A stretch of DNA of 64,000 nt from Rothia dentocariosa ATCC 17931 (lineage in GTDB: Bacteria; Actinomycetota; Actinomycetes; Actinomycetales; Micrococcaceae), in NCBI RefSeq assembly GCF_000164695.2, contig NC_014643.1, positions 2,442,026 through 2,506,025 on the forward strand. Direction: 5' to 3'. Positions 52,702-62,605 of the stretch are shown piece by piece; positions within the stretch are counted from its first letter, which is position 1; each line of letters opens with the position of its first letter. The notes beneath the pieces were generated by a model. The model made no database searches. It was not told the origin of the DNA and saw only the letters and a list, made by a program, of their open reading frames with translations. Position numbers and translations under genes: made by a program.

Positions 52702-53349
52702 ATGGCTGAGACTATCGAACGGGTCGTCACGCACGGAACTTTTTCGCTTGACGGCGGTACCTGGGAAGTCGATAACAACGTCTGGATTATCGGCGATAAT
52801 AAACACGTAACCATTATCGACCCCGCGCATAATATAGATAAGATTGCGAAAAAAGTGGGTGAGCGTACGGTCGAAAAAATTCTGCTGACCCATGCCCATG
52901 ACGATCATATTCGTTCCGCGAAGGAAGCCGCCGAGCGCTTCAAAGCACCCGTCTACCTGAACCCTGAGGATCGGGTGCTCTGGGAGATGGTGTACCCCTC
53001 CTGGGACTTCGACGAGTCCCTGCATGACGGGCAGAAAATCCGTGTTGGCGCTACGGAGCTTCATGTGATCGCAACCCCCGGGCACTCCCCCGGCTCAGTC
53101 TGCTTCTACGCCCCTGAACTGAGCTGGGAGAACAGCGAAGGCGTACTCTTTTCGGGCGATACTCTCTTCAAGGGCGGTCCCGGAGCGACTGGGCGCTCAT
53201 ACAGTAACTTCGACACTATTATCGATTCCATCGAGTCGAAGTTACTCACTCTCCCTGCTTCTACGGCGGTTCTCACGGGTCACGGAGACTCCACAGGCAT
53301 CGGTGTAGAGGCACCCGATCTAGACGCTTGGAAAAAACGCGGGCACTAA
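52702..53349 (+). CDS. Metallo-beta-lactamase-fold hydrolase, partner of MscR
   Basis: 215 aa, ATG 52702 with GGAAGGAAC upstream. Zinc site 'LLTHAHDDHIRSA' (H-x-H-x-D-H), then 'VIATPGHSPGSVCFY', 'VLFSGDTLF' and 'VLTGHGDSTG' give the full set of metal ligands of the glyoxalase II-like group. In many actinobacteria this gene follows the mycothiol-dependent formaldehyde dehydrogenase and is thought to hydrolyse S-formylmycothiol to formate and mycothiol. That role is inferred from the neighbour. The two genes form one unit closed by a strong terminator. Confidence 0.85.
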   Translation: MAETIERVVTHGTFSLDGGTWEVDNNVWIIGDNKHVTIIDPAHNIDKIAKKVGERTVEKILLTHAHDDHIRSAKEAAERFKAPVYLNPEDRVLWEMVYPSWDFDESLHDGQKIRVGATELHVIATPGHSPGSVCFYAPELSWENSEGVLFSGDTLFKGGPGATGRSYSNFDTIIDSIESKLLTLPASTAVLTGHGDSTGIGVEAPDLDAWKKRGH

Positions 53350-53377
53350 GAATCTCACGGCTCTTTTGCTCATATAT

Positions 53378-53418
53378 GAGGTGGTACAGGTTTTCCTCTC
53401 GAAAACTTGTACCACCTC
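53378..53418 (+). terminator. Terminator of the mscR unit, convergent region
   Basis: 18-bp stem GAGGTGGTACAGGTTTTC / GAAAACTTGTACCACCTC (one mismatch), 5-base loop, then ATTATATTATT. It also faces the convergent MFS gene. Confidence 0.85.
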
Positions 53419-53454
53419 ATTATATTATTCACGAGGGTAAGCCCTACTGGCTGA

Positions 53455-54972
53455 TCAGTCATCTAATGGCGCCAGTTGTTCCTCGTAGCGGCGGCGCCAG
53501 AGATACCCGTAAAGATGCCCCATGCAGAAGTACAGGCAAGCGGCAACGATCGGAACGATAAAGGCGTTACGGTAGTAGGGGCCGCTTCCCAGGTACCCTC
53601 CCCAGGTAGCGCCAAAAGTAAGCCCTAGCGCCATAGCACCACTAATATAGAAGCTCATCTGGGTGTCGGGAGTGCGTACCAGCACATGCGCCAAAGCTAA
53701 TTTATGGCCGCCAACAACAATTCCTAACGCCACGCCGTAGATTGCTAGGCCTACCATCATCATTGATATTCGATCGACAGTAGGCAGTAAAAGTGCAGCC
53801 AGTGTGAGCACAACGCCGCTCGAAAGCCAACCGTGCCAAGGAACAATTTTATCTGCGCCTAAAAGCACCGGAAGCATAGTGATAACAGCTGTCCCCAAGC
53901 ATATTGTAATCATCAAAGGGTAGAGCGATAATGCATTGTGATTGAGAGCGAATCCCAGCAGAGCTGAACCGATAGATCCGATGCATCCGCTGATAACCAT
54001 GAGTCCCAAGATCAGAACCATACTTATAGAATCTGAGGGTGTCTCCTGTACATGCAGTTGTGCGGTTCCATCTGCTCGCGCCACGTCTGAATCTGAGGGG
54101 AGCGACTTTGGAGTTCTAGGAAGTACGTTGGGGATAAGAACGACAACAAATATTAACAAACCAGCCAATAAAATAGCCGCCCAGAACCCAGCGTTAATAC
54201 CCATAAGGCTGTTCAGAAGCACCAAGACAAATGCAGCCAGAGGATATAGCGCCAGCTTTTCGACGTTCGTCCATGCAACCATGGCAAAAAGCCACTCAGG
54301 ATCAGAAGTTTTTGTGGGATTATACCGAGCTTCATGCACAATCACAGGCCATGGCGGAAGGGTGTAGCCCGCCAGCATACATGCCGCCGCATACTCAAAA
54401 GTCGTGACTGAGACTGCGGCCTCCGTAGCCAGCATATTTGACAGATGCATGAGGTACAGTACCGCAGGAATATGCAGAACCGCACTGCCTCCTAATACGA
54501 GTCTAAGACCGCAATAACGCTCCAAAATCGGGGTTGTCGATATCTTGAGGGTATAGGCAAAGGCAAGAGCCCCTACAGCATAGCCGCCATCATGCACTGT
54601 ATGCAGATTTCGTGCAATTACTAGAAAAAGGGTCATACCGATCAGGGCAACAGGCATGTGCATCATAACGTCAAATGCGCTGTAAAGAAATCCTTCTTCG
54701 CGCCGTGTGCGGATAAGGTATCTTAGGCGAATCCTCAACATTCCCAGAAAGCTGCGACCGTGAGCACGGGTCGCTTCTCGCAGATCGTATTCTTCGTGAG
54801 GAACCACAATATTTGTCTGAAGCCCAGAGCTCCAGCGGGGTACCCCGGTCCCTAAAGAGCTATGCCGCTGTTGCGAGGGCTTGTTAGTAATGCGCGTACC
54901 AGACGCACCAGAACCTAACGGTGTAGGTGAGGTTCTCTCACCGCCGTCTCTTCCGGATGTGGTGGGGCGCAT
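53455..54972 (-). CDS. MFS-like multi-pass transporter
   Basis: 505 aa from ATG 54972, chosen because AAGGAG lies six bases upstream; a TTG 87 bases earlier would add 29 residues. Residues 1-90 are polar and basic and probably cytoplasmic. Twelve hydrophobic segments follow in two halves, with a central polar loop (about 270-315, 'NVLPRTPKSLPSDSDVAR'). The layout and 'GGYAVGALAFAYTLKISTTPILERYCGLR' region (segment 2-3 loop) resemble drug-type MFS exporters. No substrate can be assigned. Lies convergent to the mscR unit and downstream of sbcC in the same direction, but a 90-base gap and a good ribosome site suggest it may be expressed alone. Confidence 0.8.
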   Translation of the reverse strand: MRPTTSGRDGGERTSPTPLGSGASGTRITNKPSQQRHSSLGTGVPRWSSGLQTNIVVPHEEYDLREATRAHGRSFLGMLRIRLRYLIRTRREEGFLYSAFDVMMHMPVALIGMTLFLVIARNLHTVHDGGYAVGALAFAYTLKISTTPILERYCGLRLVLGGSAVLHIPAVLYLMHLSNMLATEAAVSVTTFEYAAACMLAGYTLPPWPVIVHEARYNPTKTSDPEWLFAMVAWTNVEKLALYPLAAFVLVLLNSLMGINAGFWAAILLAGLLIFVVVLIPNVLPRTPKSLPSDSDVARADGTAQLHVQETPSDSISMVLILGLMVISGCIGSIGSALLGFALNHNALSLYPLMITICLGTAVITMLPVLLGADKIVPWHGWLSSGVVLTLAALLLPTVDRISMMMVGLAIYGVALGIVVGGHKLALAHVLVRTPDTQMSFYISGAMALGLTFGATWGGYLGSGPYYRNAFIVPIVAACLYFCMGHLYGYLWRRRYEEQLAPLDD

Positions 54973-55061
54973 CCTGTTCTCCTTGGGGGTGTTTGAGGCC
55001 GGTCTTCTCAACCGTCTAAGTGATATCTCTTTGGATAGTTTACCCCCGCATTCGTCCAAAC

Positions 55062-58000
55062 CTAAACGTTAACTCGAAGAGTCGAGCCATTTTGTCGCTT
55101 TTCTATACTGACTTGGGCAGAAATACGCTCTTTCATATCTTCAACGTGTGATATAAGTCCAATAACACGACCGTTCTCTCGAATATTCTCCAGTGTTTCC
55201 ATTACAAGCTCCAGAGTCTGCGCATCGAGAGTTCCAAAACCTTCATCAATGAAAAGTGTTTCAATCTCTATACCGCCGTTACGTGCTTGAACAACTTCGG
55301 CAAGACCCAAGGCTAATGAAAGCGATGCGAGGAAAGACTCGCCGCCGGAAAGAGAATTCACCTCACGCTGGTCGTTATTCCAGTTATCCTCAACGCTAAT
55401 ACTCAGACCGCCGCCAATACGCGCTCGTTTCTCTCGTTTGTCGCTGAGTACCAAACGGTAACGATTATCGCTCATACGCTGCAGATGCTCAGAAGCCACT
55501 TGCAAGACTTGCTCAAATTCACCGCCGAGCACATAGCTCACAAGATCTATCTGATGGTTTTTATCAGGATTGTCACCCCGAGCGATGCTCGCTAGCCCGG
55601 CGTAAAGATTGGCCTGTTCCACGGCATGGGCTGATTCCCCTTGCTGTTCTTGGTAGTCCTGAAGCAGAGATTCTAAAGTTTCAATACCATTTGTACGAAT
55701 ACCCTCGCGTGTCATCAAAGTTTCATACTGTTGCTCAACATTATCGCGTTCTTGACGTATGCGGGTAAGTTCTTCTTGGGAAGGAGCCTTCTGTCCATGC
55801 TCAATAAGCGTGGCAACGGTACGCATGGCTGGTCGGTCAAGAGAGGCTTGAAGAGTGGCATGTTCTTCTCGATAAGCCGAAATAGCCTGCTCAAGATGCT
55901 GTTGCTGTACCTCTGTGAGAACCGCCTGCTGAACCGCCTCGAAAGTCTCGAAAACCGACCGTTCCAGACTTTGCTGTGCCTGATGTGCGCTCTCTGCTGC
56001 GCTAATTGTGGCATCGTCAAGACGACGGCTTGCATCAACAGCACGATGCGCCTGCTCCACGTAGCTTTCAAGCATGCGTACCCGGTCGGCAAAACTTATG
56101 GTAGCCACCACCTGACAAAGTTTTTTCTCAAGCTTTTTCAGGGTTTGCTGCTCACTCGCCTGCTGAGTCTGCAGTTGGGTTAAAGATGTACGCGCCTGGG
56201 TCTGCTCTTCCGAAATTTTCTGAAGTTCAAGCGTCTCTTTTTCCTGTTGATGCTGCGCTTCACGCTTGTGTTTTAAGGCTTCTTGAGCCTGGTTATAGAT
56301 ATTTTGTACTTCTGTCACCTGACGCTGTGCTTCTTGAGAATCAGGTATGTGAAACTCCTTGAGCTGATCCATAACGGCCTGGGTTTGCGCCACGGAAGTA
56401 GCTGCTACCGATGCTTTCTGCTGCTCCCGGTGGGCACGTTCCTCGGCGGCATCAATCTCAGATTGTTCCACTAAGGTAATGCCGTTGACGCTGGGCTGGG
56501 CCGGTTGCGGATGCTCCCGAGAGCCGCACACCATGCAGGGCTGTCCTTCGTCCAGCTCCTCTGCAAGTGTGAAGGCGACCTGTTCTAAGCGCCGTTTTTG
56601 AAGCCTCGTGTACTCTTCCGATGCGGTGATAGATACCCGCTGAATTAGCTCATACGCCTGCACGGCCTGGTCGTGAGCAGCTTGCGCCTGCTCTAATTTT
56701 TCTGCTTGGGCAGCGACTTCTTGCTGGGTCTTTTTCGCAGTTTCTAGGGCAAGTTGGGCCCGAGCGTAGTTCTGTTCAACATCGTGCAGGGAGCTTAGCC
56801 GCTTGCTAATATCACTGAGTTTTTGCTGGCTCTGGAGCTCGCGTTTCGCAATTCCATCCACCGTCCGTTGCGCTTTCTCGGAGTCCCGCTTGAGCGCTGT
56901 AAGGGCTGCTTTTGTCTCTTCTAAAGCTTGTTCATCGTGCTGGTATACCCGAAGCTGCGCCATCACGCTTGGAGCTTGATTGAGAACCCGTTGAAGATCC
57001 TGCGCCGTGTCTATCCGGTACAGTGAAGCCTCAAGGTGCTCGGTGCAGTCCCCTAGGGCTTCTAGAGCTTGTGAGGCGCTGCTCCGAGCCATGTTCAGCG
57101 TATCCTGTGCGTGCTCGGCGGCGTGCATCCGGCGTTCCTCATCACGACGAGAACGTTCCAGTTCAGCCTCCACAGGGGCTGCTGCCCGAGAGTTACTGAG
57201 CGTTCGGCACTGTTTCTTATGTTCCTCTTCCTGGGATTCGTGTCGCGCCCATGCCGACTGCAGTTTCTCATATTCCGCCCAATCCTGTATTCGCTGGGCT
57301 ATGTCCTGCTGTTGCGCGGCAAGTTTTTCACGTTTATGTTTGAGGTCGGTCAGGGCGTGCTCATCCTGCTGTTCTTGCTGGCGTACAGCGTGAAGATGCT
57401 CCGTGAACCACCCCTCGAAATCATGCCGTGCAGTCTCAAGATCGGTCGCTAGGCCAAGTTTGGTATGTGCTTCAGAAACTTCACGCTCCTGCGCATCAAC
57501 GATATTTTTGTTGTCGTCAAGGTCTGTGCCGCTGCGCGAAAGTCGTTCACATAGTTTTGTGTACGTCGTGACGGTCTGCTCAAGAGTCCTGTCTAAAGCA
57601 TGTTTAATATCCTGTACAGCACGCTCACTAATCTGTTCTTTCTCTCGAAGCCTATTCATTACCTGTTCATAGGTATCAACCGGAAAAAGCTGTTTAAGCA
57701 ACGGAATTCGGTCTTTACTGCGAGCCTTAAGAAAATCTGCGAACTGCCCCTGCGGTAAGAGCATAACCTTCAAGAATTGTTCTCGGTTGAGTCCTATAAG
57801 TTTTGTCAGGTAGTCCGCCGAGTCTGCCATGCCCTCCGCTGCTTTACGCCAGGATTGTTCATCCTGCGGGTCTCTGCCCGGGATAAGTTCAGAAACTAAT
57901 GCCTGCGGATTTTCGAGGGTGGGTGTTCCTTTATTTTTCCCGCGTGTGATGAGCCGACGGTACGCTGGGGTTCGGTCGATCCTTAGACGACGATTCTGTA

Positions 58001-58253
58001 TGCTCAACTCCAGAAAAATATGGGGTTTTATTTTTCCAGGGGGCACATGGGTAGAGCACAAAGAACCTGTATCTCGCCCTGAAGAGGGCATTCCGTACAG
58101 TGCATAACAGATAGCGTCGAGTACGGTCGTTTTTCCCGACCCGGTGGGACCATTAAGAAGAAAAATACCGGCTTCGTTGAGGGCATCAAAGTCTATGACC
58201 TCTCGCTTGGGGTAGGCCATGAATGCTTCAAATTCTAGGCGATGAAAAATCAT
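55062..58253 (-). CDS. sbcC: Exonuclease SbcCD ATPase subunit SbcC
   Basis: 1063 aa. SMC/Rad50-type ATPase of the SbcCD nuclease that opens hairpins and trims DNA ends. Walker A 'LLNGPTGSGKTTVLDAICYALYG' region (about 33-55); long coiled-coil arms rich in Gln, Glu and Ala; a Rad50 zinc hook 'EGQPCMVCGSREHP' near residue 560; C-terminal signature 'NSLSGGESFLASLSLALG' and Walker B 'LFIDEGFGTLD'. All parts are intact and length is normal. Its ATG overlaps the sbcD stop (ATGA), so subunits are made by coupled translation. The protein ends close to the MFS gene, with no clear terminator between. Confidence 0.95.
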   Translation of the reverse strand: MIFHRLEFEAFMAYPKREVIDFDALNEAGIFLLNGPTGSGKTTVLDAICYALYGMPSSGRDTGSLCSTHVPPGKIKPHIFLELSIQNRRLRIDRTPAYRRLITRGKNKGTPTLENPQALVSELIPGRDPQDEQSWRKAAEGMADSADYLTKLIGLNREQFLKVMLLPQGQFADFLKARSKDRIPLLKQLFPVDTYEQVMNRLREKEQISERAVQDIKHALDRTLEQTVTTYTKLCERLSRSGTDLDDNKNIVDAQEREVSEAHTKLGLATDLETARHDFEGWFTEHLHAVRQQEQQDEHALTDLKHKREKLAAQQQDIAQRIQDWAEYEKLQSAWARHESQEEEHKKQCRTLSNSRAAAPVEAELERSRRDEERRMHAAEHAQDTLNMARSSASQALEALGDCTEHLEASLYRIDTAQDLQRVLNQAPSVMAQLRVYQHDEQALEETKAALTALKRDSEKAQRTVDGIAKRELQSQQKLSDISKRLSSLHDVEQNYARAQLALETAKKTQQEVAAQAEKLEQAQAAHDQAVQAYELIQRVSITASEEYTRLQKRRLEQVAFTLAEELDEGQPCMVCGSREHPQPAQPSVNGITLVEQSEIDAAEERAHREQQKASVAATSVAQTQAVMDQLKEFHIPDSQEAQRQVTEVQNIYNQAQEALKHKREAQHQQEKETLELQKISEEQTQARTSLTQLQTQQASEQQTLKKLEKKLCQVVATISFADRVRMLESYVEQAHRAVDASRRLDDATISAAESAHQAQQSLERSVFETFEAVQQAVLTEVQQQHLEQAISAYREEHATLQASLDRPAMRTVATLIEHGQKAPSQEELTRIRQERDNVEQQYETLMTREGIRTNGIETLESLLQDYQEQQGESAHAVEQANLYAGLASIARGDNPDKNHQIDLVSYVLGGEFEQVLQVASEHLQRMSDNRYRLVLSDKREKRARIGGGLSISVEDNWNNDQREVNSLSGGESFLASLSLALGLAEVVQARNGGIEIETLFIDEGFGTLDAQTLELVMETLENIRENGRVIGLISHVEDMKERISAQVSIEKRQNGSTLRVNV

Positions 58254-59437
58254 GCTGACCTCCCGCTGCTGATAACCTCATCAACAATATGTTCAAGGGC
58301 TCGGGTTTCTGCCGCCTCCATCGGATGCGCCCGCACAGTAGCGTAGAATTCCTCGCACACATGCGCCGGGTTAGTGGTTTCGGTGATGCGCGGGCGAGTG
58401 TTTGCGCGCGGTTGTTGATGCAGAGGCTCAAAAACGAACGAGGCAATATTCTCATATCGTTTACGGAGCTCGTCGAGAGTACCTACCGGCTGCTTATCAT
58501 CGCGCAGGATAATACGGCAAAAATACTCGGTTTCGTAGGGCGAGAATTCGTCGCTTTCCATCAGTTCATCGAAAGTTCCCGTCAGGGTCTTGAGGGGCAG
58601 CCGAGTGCGCCATTCATGGGATTCGACCTGCAGTTCCATGCCCCCGTCGCGTGCTGTGAGGTTCAGTAAATAGGCTCCGTTCTTATTAGCTTCTTCGCTG
58701 AAGGAAAAAGGTAGCGGCGAGCCGCTGTATCGTACACGATCCGTCACCGGGTAGCGGCGGTGAATATGTCCTAATGCCATGTAATCGAATCCCTCGAAGA
58801 GCGCAGCTGGCACCCAGTCCACGCCGCCTACGCTGATATTTCGTTCCGAAGAAGAACGCACAGATTCATTGAAGTCACCGTGCTCACTCACGGTGGCATG
58901 GGCCATGACAATGGTGAAATCTGCGGGGTTCTCCCCTGCGTTCCGTTTCTCATTGTCTTCTCGAATTCGTGTGCAGACCTCTCCCAGCACGGCTGCATGG
59001 GTGGGCTCAACATCAAGCTGACGCCCATAATAACGTGGGTTTAGGTAAGGCACGGCATAAATACGCACTCGTATATCGTCCCGGGTGAGCTCTACCGGTT
59101 CAAATGTTTCCTTCAAAGTCGTCACAGGGTATATACCCTGCCGCGCTAAAGTACCTGCCCCATACCCTAACCTACGAGCGGAATCATGATTTCCCGCGCT
59201 CAGAACTACCTGAATTCCCGCGAGCGCCAGACGGTCTAAAGTCTTGCCAAGAAGCTCGGTGGTTTCGGCACTGGGGTGGGCGCTATCGTACACGTCTCCG
59301 CTAATAAGGAGCACATCAATCTTTTCGGCAGTCGCATAGTCGATAAGTTCATCGATGAACCGTTGATGCCATTCGTGCAGGCTGTGCCGGTGGAAGGTAC
59401 GCCCTAAATGCCAGTCGGAGGTGTGCAGAATCTTCAT
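58250..59437 (-). CDS. sbcD: Exonuclease SbcCD nuclease subunit SbcD
   Basis: 395 aa from ATG 59437, the start conserved in the family ('MKILHTSDWHLGR'); a GTG at 59473 would add 12 residues and has a slightly better AGGG upstream, so the start is uncertain. Mre11-type phosphoesterase motifs: 'SDWHLGRTFH', 'LLISGDVYDSAHP', 'VVLSAGNHDSARRL', 'FTIVMAHATVSEHG' and 'YMALGHIHRRYPV'. The C-terminal capping domain follows. It provides the Mn-dependent nuclease activity of the complex with SbcC, encoded with a 4-base overlap downstream. Confidence 0.94.
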   Translation of the reverse strand: MKILHTSDWHLGRTFHRHSLHEWHQRFIDELIDYATAEKIDVLLISGDVYDSAHPSAETTELLGKTLDRLALAGIQVVLSAGNHDSARRLGYGAGTLARQGIYPVTTLKETFEPVELTRDDIRVRIYAVPYLNPRYYGRQLDVEPTHAAVLGEVCTRIREDNEKRNAGENPADFTIVMAHATVSEHGDFNESVRSSSERNISVGGVDWVPAALFEGFDYMALGHIHRRYPVTDRVRYSGSPLPFSFSEEANKNGAYLLNLTARDGGMELQVESHEWRTRLPLKTLTGTFDELMESDEFSPYETEYFCRIILRDDKQPVGTLDELRKRYENIASFVFEPLHQQPRANTRPRITETTNPAHVCEEFYATVRAHPMEAAETRALEHIVDEVISSGRSA

Positions 59438-59517
59438 AGTTTTTAGTATTACATTGGGTGCTGGAACATGCACCCTGATTTCATCATGTACGTAACTTAC
59501 GCCCGTGCTTTGGCGTT

Positions 59518-60675
59518 ATGGGGTATGGGATAATGTGCGTTATGGGTGATTTTACTCGGGTGCCTCATATTTCTTCTCCAATGTATGCCGAACGCCTTCG
59601 GTCTGCCCTGATTGCGGGTACACTAGGCGATGCGCTCGGGTATCCTTTAGAGCTTCTGAGCGCCGCCGAGATCGCGGAACGCCCGCAGAACATCGTAACG
59701 GAAAATGCCCCATTGGTCTTTAGCGATGACACCCAGCTGACCTGCTATACCGTTGATGCCCTGACCGAGGTTTTGGAGTGGAACAATCAAGGGGCAGCTG
59801 CCGATGAAGCGGCATGTCTGTGGCTCGCCTATCTGCGCTGGTACCGAGGTATGGGTTTCGTTTTACCCGAGAACGCTCCTTATGCTCTGCCTCGTACCAT
59901 CGATCATGGTACGTATATGACCCGAAAGGAAGGTCCAGGGAAAGCAACTCTGCGTGCTTTAGCAAGCGGAGAGATGCAGACCGCTACGCAGAACATTAAT
60001 CCTGAGGGGCTAGGTTCTGGTGCTCTTGTACGGTCGGTTGCCTTCGGGTTTTTACCGGTGGAGCAGGAACGTACAGTTGTATCGTTGGCGGTACGTGGCG
60101 CGGCGCTCACACATGGGCATCCGGAGGCGCTAGTTTCTGCAGCAGCATATGCTCTGCTGGTTCGTGATGTTCTGGGTCGGGTAACTTCGGACCAACCTTC
60201 ACGATCTTCAGACATACTCGCCGCATCAGTAAAGACAATTATCGAGTGGTGCGGCACGGTAAATGCGGATAGTGTGTTTCCCGGTGACGGTTCGCAGACC
60301 CGCTATGTTCTAGAGCAGGCGCTTCGTCTCGGGAGCGGAGAACATCCTGTAGAGCCCTCTGCGGAGACAGTAGCACAAGAGTTCGGTACCGATTGGATGG
60401 CTACGACGGTGTTGGGGATCGCCGTGTGGGTGGCGCTCTACGCGGAATCGCGCGCCCGCGTCTCCTCCGGTCTAGCCCGTCATATTTTGCTCGATGCTTA
60501 CACGCAGGCCATATCGGTAGATTCCGATTCGGATTCCATCGGGTCTATGATGGGTTCTCTCATGGCGCTTTGTTTTCAGCTTGGCAACTTGGTGGAGCCG
60601 CAGATAAAACGTGTTCGGGGTCTTGATGAAGTGCAGGCCGTTGCTGAGCGGTTTCTTGCTCAACTTGGACTATAG
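59518..60675 (+). CDS. ADP-ribosylglycohydrolase-family protein
   Basis: 385 aa if read from ATG 59518; several in-frame ATGs (59533, 59542, 59581) make the start uncertain and none has a clear ribosome site. The DraG-type fold is indicated by 'GTLGDALGYPLE' near residue 34, 'VFSDDTQLTCYTVDAL' near 67 (the metal Asp residues), 'LGSGALVRSVAFGFL', 'LTHGHPEALVSAAAYA' near 198 and 'SDSDSIGSMMGSLMAL' near 340 (second metal site, S-D-S-D form of the usual D-T-D-T). The family removes ADP-ribose from proteins or small molecules in a di-Mg-dependent way. No ADP-ribosyltransferase is adjacent, so the target is unknown. Confidence 0.85.
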   Translation: MGYGIMCVMGDFTRVPHISSPMYAERLRSALIAGTLGDALGYPLELLSAAEIAERPQNIVTENAPLVFSDDTQLTCYTVDALTEVLEWNNQGAAADEAACLWLAYLRWYRGMGFVLPENAPYALPRTIDHGTYMTRKEGPGKATLRALASGEMQTATQNINPEGLGSGALVRSVAFGFLPVEQERTVVSLAVRGAALTHGHPEALVSAAAYALLVRDVLGRVTSDQPSRSSDILAASVKTIIEWCGTVNADSVFPGDGSQTRYVLEQALRLGSGEHPVEPSAETVAQEFGTDWMATTVLGIAVWVALYAESRARVSSGLARHILLDAYTQAISVDSDSDSIGSMMGSLMALCFQLGNLVEPQIKRVRGLDEVQAVAERFLAQLGL

Positions 60676-60709
60676 ACTATATTTCACGCAAACAATCGGT
60701 GCGAAGCAG

Positions 60710-61594
60710 CTAGCCACAGGACCATTCAAAAAGGACTTTCGAGAAGTCTCGGTTATTCAGCTGTTCCGGAGTTATCAGCCAGTTTGCTGTGCCCTGATCT
60801 CCCCAAACAGTAACAAATTTTTCAGCATCCTCAGAGAACATGGTGAGCAGGTTGATTGTGTAGTTATCGAACCCATCATGCTCTTGACGCGGGTCTTGCT
60901 GGGTAAACTCTGGGTGTCCGCCAAGTTTGTGGTAACTTCCCTGATCTATGTCGCGGTAAAACGTCACGCTCGTGCGTTCCTCATCTGTGGGCGCGTATGC
61001 ATCAATACCCGCGAAATCGCCGATAGGCTGCTGGGGGTATAGTTCATTCCACAACTCTACAAACCGGCTCTGGTAGACCCACCAATTCTGTGGAGTTATT
61101 CCTTCTGAGGCTTCTTCAAAGCTGAGTCCGATTTCCCATCCCTGATCCATGTGTACTGGCCAGGCCATAAATTCCACCTCGGTTTGTTTCTCTTGATCTG
61201 GCATAACAAGAGTGTGGGTACATGGGTTTGTTTCCTCAAGATTAGGATAATAGATCACGCGAGTATTGACCTGCGACACCGGGTTCTTCAGATCGACGCC
61301 CAGTCCCAAATCATCATACGGATCCAGCCAGAACTGAAGCATCCCAGTCTGCGGATAGACCGTGTTCTGCAGCAGGTCGGCACAGTTAATCTGCGCGACC
61401 ATACCCAGCGGCCTACCGTTCTGGTTAGTGGGGGCCTGAGCCCCGGCGGGCAGGTACGGCACTCCCCCAAATTTAGAGGCGGTCACCGGCACAGTTCCCT
61501 GAGCTGCGCGAGGAATGACGCGCACAGTGGGTTTGCAATCCTGCTGGCTCAGCAGATAATTAAGGTGTTTGACCCGCTCAAAAATAGTGCTCAT
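60710..61594 (-). CDS. DUF1963 (YwqG-like) protein, tandem copy 3
   Basis: 294 aa, ATG 61594, weak ribosome site. Motifs shared with the other copies: 'VPVTASKFGGVPYLPAG' near 36, 'GMVAQINCADLLQNTVYPQTGMLQFW' region, 'RVIYYPNLEE', 'YHKLGGHPEFTQQDPR', and 'WGDQGTANWLITPEQLNNRDF' region at the C-terminus. It is the last of three genes in the same direction and follows copy 2 by only 12 bases, so they probably share a transcript. No signal peptide; cytoplasmic. The family has no assigned reaction that I know of. Converges with the ADP-ribosylglycohydrolase-family gene (34 bases apart). Confidence 0.82.
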   Translation of the reverse strand: MSTIFERVKHLNYLLSQQDCKPTVRVIPRAAQGTVPVTASKFGGVPYLPAGAQAPTNQNGRPLGMVAQINCADLLQNTVYPQTGMLQFWLDPYDDLGLGVDLKNPVSQVNTRVIYYPNLEETNPCTHTLVMPDQEKQTEVEFMAWPVHMDQGWEIGLSFEEASEGITPQNWWVYQSRFVELWNELYPQQPIGDFAGIDAYAPTDEERTSVTFYRDIDQGSYHKLGGHPEFTQQDPRQEHDGFDNYTINLLTMFSEDAEKFVTVWGDQGTANWLITPEQLNNRDFSKVLFEWSCG

Positions 61595-61606
61595 GGTGTA
61601 TTTTCT

Positions 61607-62461
61607 TTAGCAGCTATCCCACGAATAAAAGACCTTAGAGAAATCTAAATTCCTCAGCTGCTCTGGGGTAATCAGCCAGTTTGCCGCTCCGGCATCGCCC
61701 CACATGATGGTTATGGTGTCACCTTCATACGCAGAGACAAGAGTGAGCAGATTAATCGTGTAGTCTTTCCATTCTTCCTTGTCATCTCGGGGGTCCCAGT
61801 CGATATACTCGGGAACACCGCCCAGCTGGTGGTGGTCAAGATCTTCGTAAAAGGTGCTCGCAAGGCCATCGCCTTCAAGCCCTGCAAGCTCATCAAGATC
61901 CCAAGGACTTTCAATCTGCTCCTGCGGGTAACGTTCATTCCACAACCGCGTAAATAACTGCCCGGTACTGTATTGTTTAAGTTTTAGCCCGGGCTCTAGA
62001 TTTTCAGGCTCAAAACTCAGGGCGTATTCTCCGCCCAAAAGAGGCCATATAAAGCCATTATCCTCGGTAATGACTAGTTTATGAGCCTTCCTGTTCGCTT
62101 TTCCTAGCTCAGGATAGTAAATCACGCGATCATATCGTGATGAGGTGTAATCTTCCGTATCGGTCTCGGTCGGGCTAATCCAGAACTGCAGCAGCCCCTC
62201 CGCCGGGTAAATACTATTCGGTGGCAGATCGGCGCAGTTAATCTGCGCAATCATGTGCAAAGGTTCACCGTTAACGTCTACGGGACCGTCCTGGCCCTTG
62301 GGCAGGTACGGCACTCCCCCGATTTTGGAGGCGGTGACCGGCAATGTCTTGTACTTAGCGAATTGTGTATTGATACGCATTGCAGGAACTTGATGTCCCA
62401 CATTCATCTCAGCCAGTAAAGCGCGAGCCCGTTCTAGTATCTCTGCCTGTTTATTCGTCAC
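61607..62461 (-). CDS. DUF1963 (YwqG-like) protein, tandem copy 2
   Basis: 284 aa from GTG 62461 with GAGGAG five bases upstream; the frame is open to 62521 but the extra residues lack conservation and a ribosome site. Motifs: 'LPVTASKIGGVPYLPKG' near 39, 'MIAQINCADLPPNSIYPAEGLLQFW' region, 'RVIYYPELGKA', 'HQLGGVPEYIDWDPR', and 'WGDAGAANWLITPEQLRNLDF' region. It is closest to copy 3 in the C-terminal block. Acidic in its second half. Function unknown. Confidence 0.82.
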   Translation of the reverse strand: MTNKQAEILERARALLAEMNVGHQVPAMRINTQFAKYKTLPVTASKIGGVPYLPKGQDGPVDVNGEPLHMIAQINCADLPPNSIYPAEGLLQFWISPTETDTEDYTSSRYDRVIYYPELGKANRKAHKLVITEDNGFIWPLLGGEYALSFEPENLEPGLKLKQYSTGQLFTRLWNERYPQEQIESPWDLDELAGLEGDGLASTFYEDLDHHQLGGVPEYIDWDPRDDKEEWKDYTINLLTLVSAYEGDTITIMWGDAGAANWLITPEQLRNLDFSKVFYSWDSC

Positions 62462-62605
62462 GCGTTCTCCTCGTTGGGTTGGGTGCCCAGTATTATATAA
62501 AGATGACTCACACCTTAGCATGAAGCATTATCTTTACACCCGGTCGGAGAAGATACACGCCGGAGAATTTTGTGTGTACAGCCAGCTGGTCCTAAGTATT
62601 GGACC

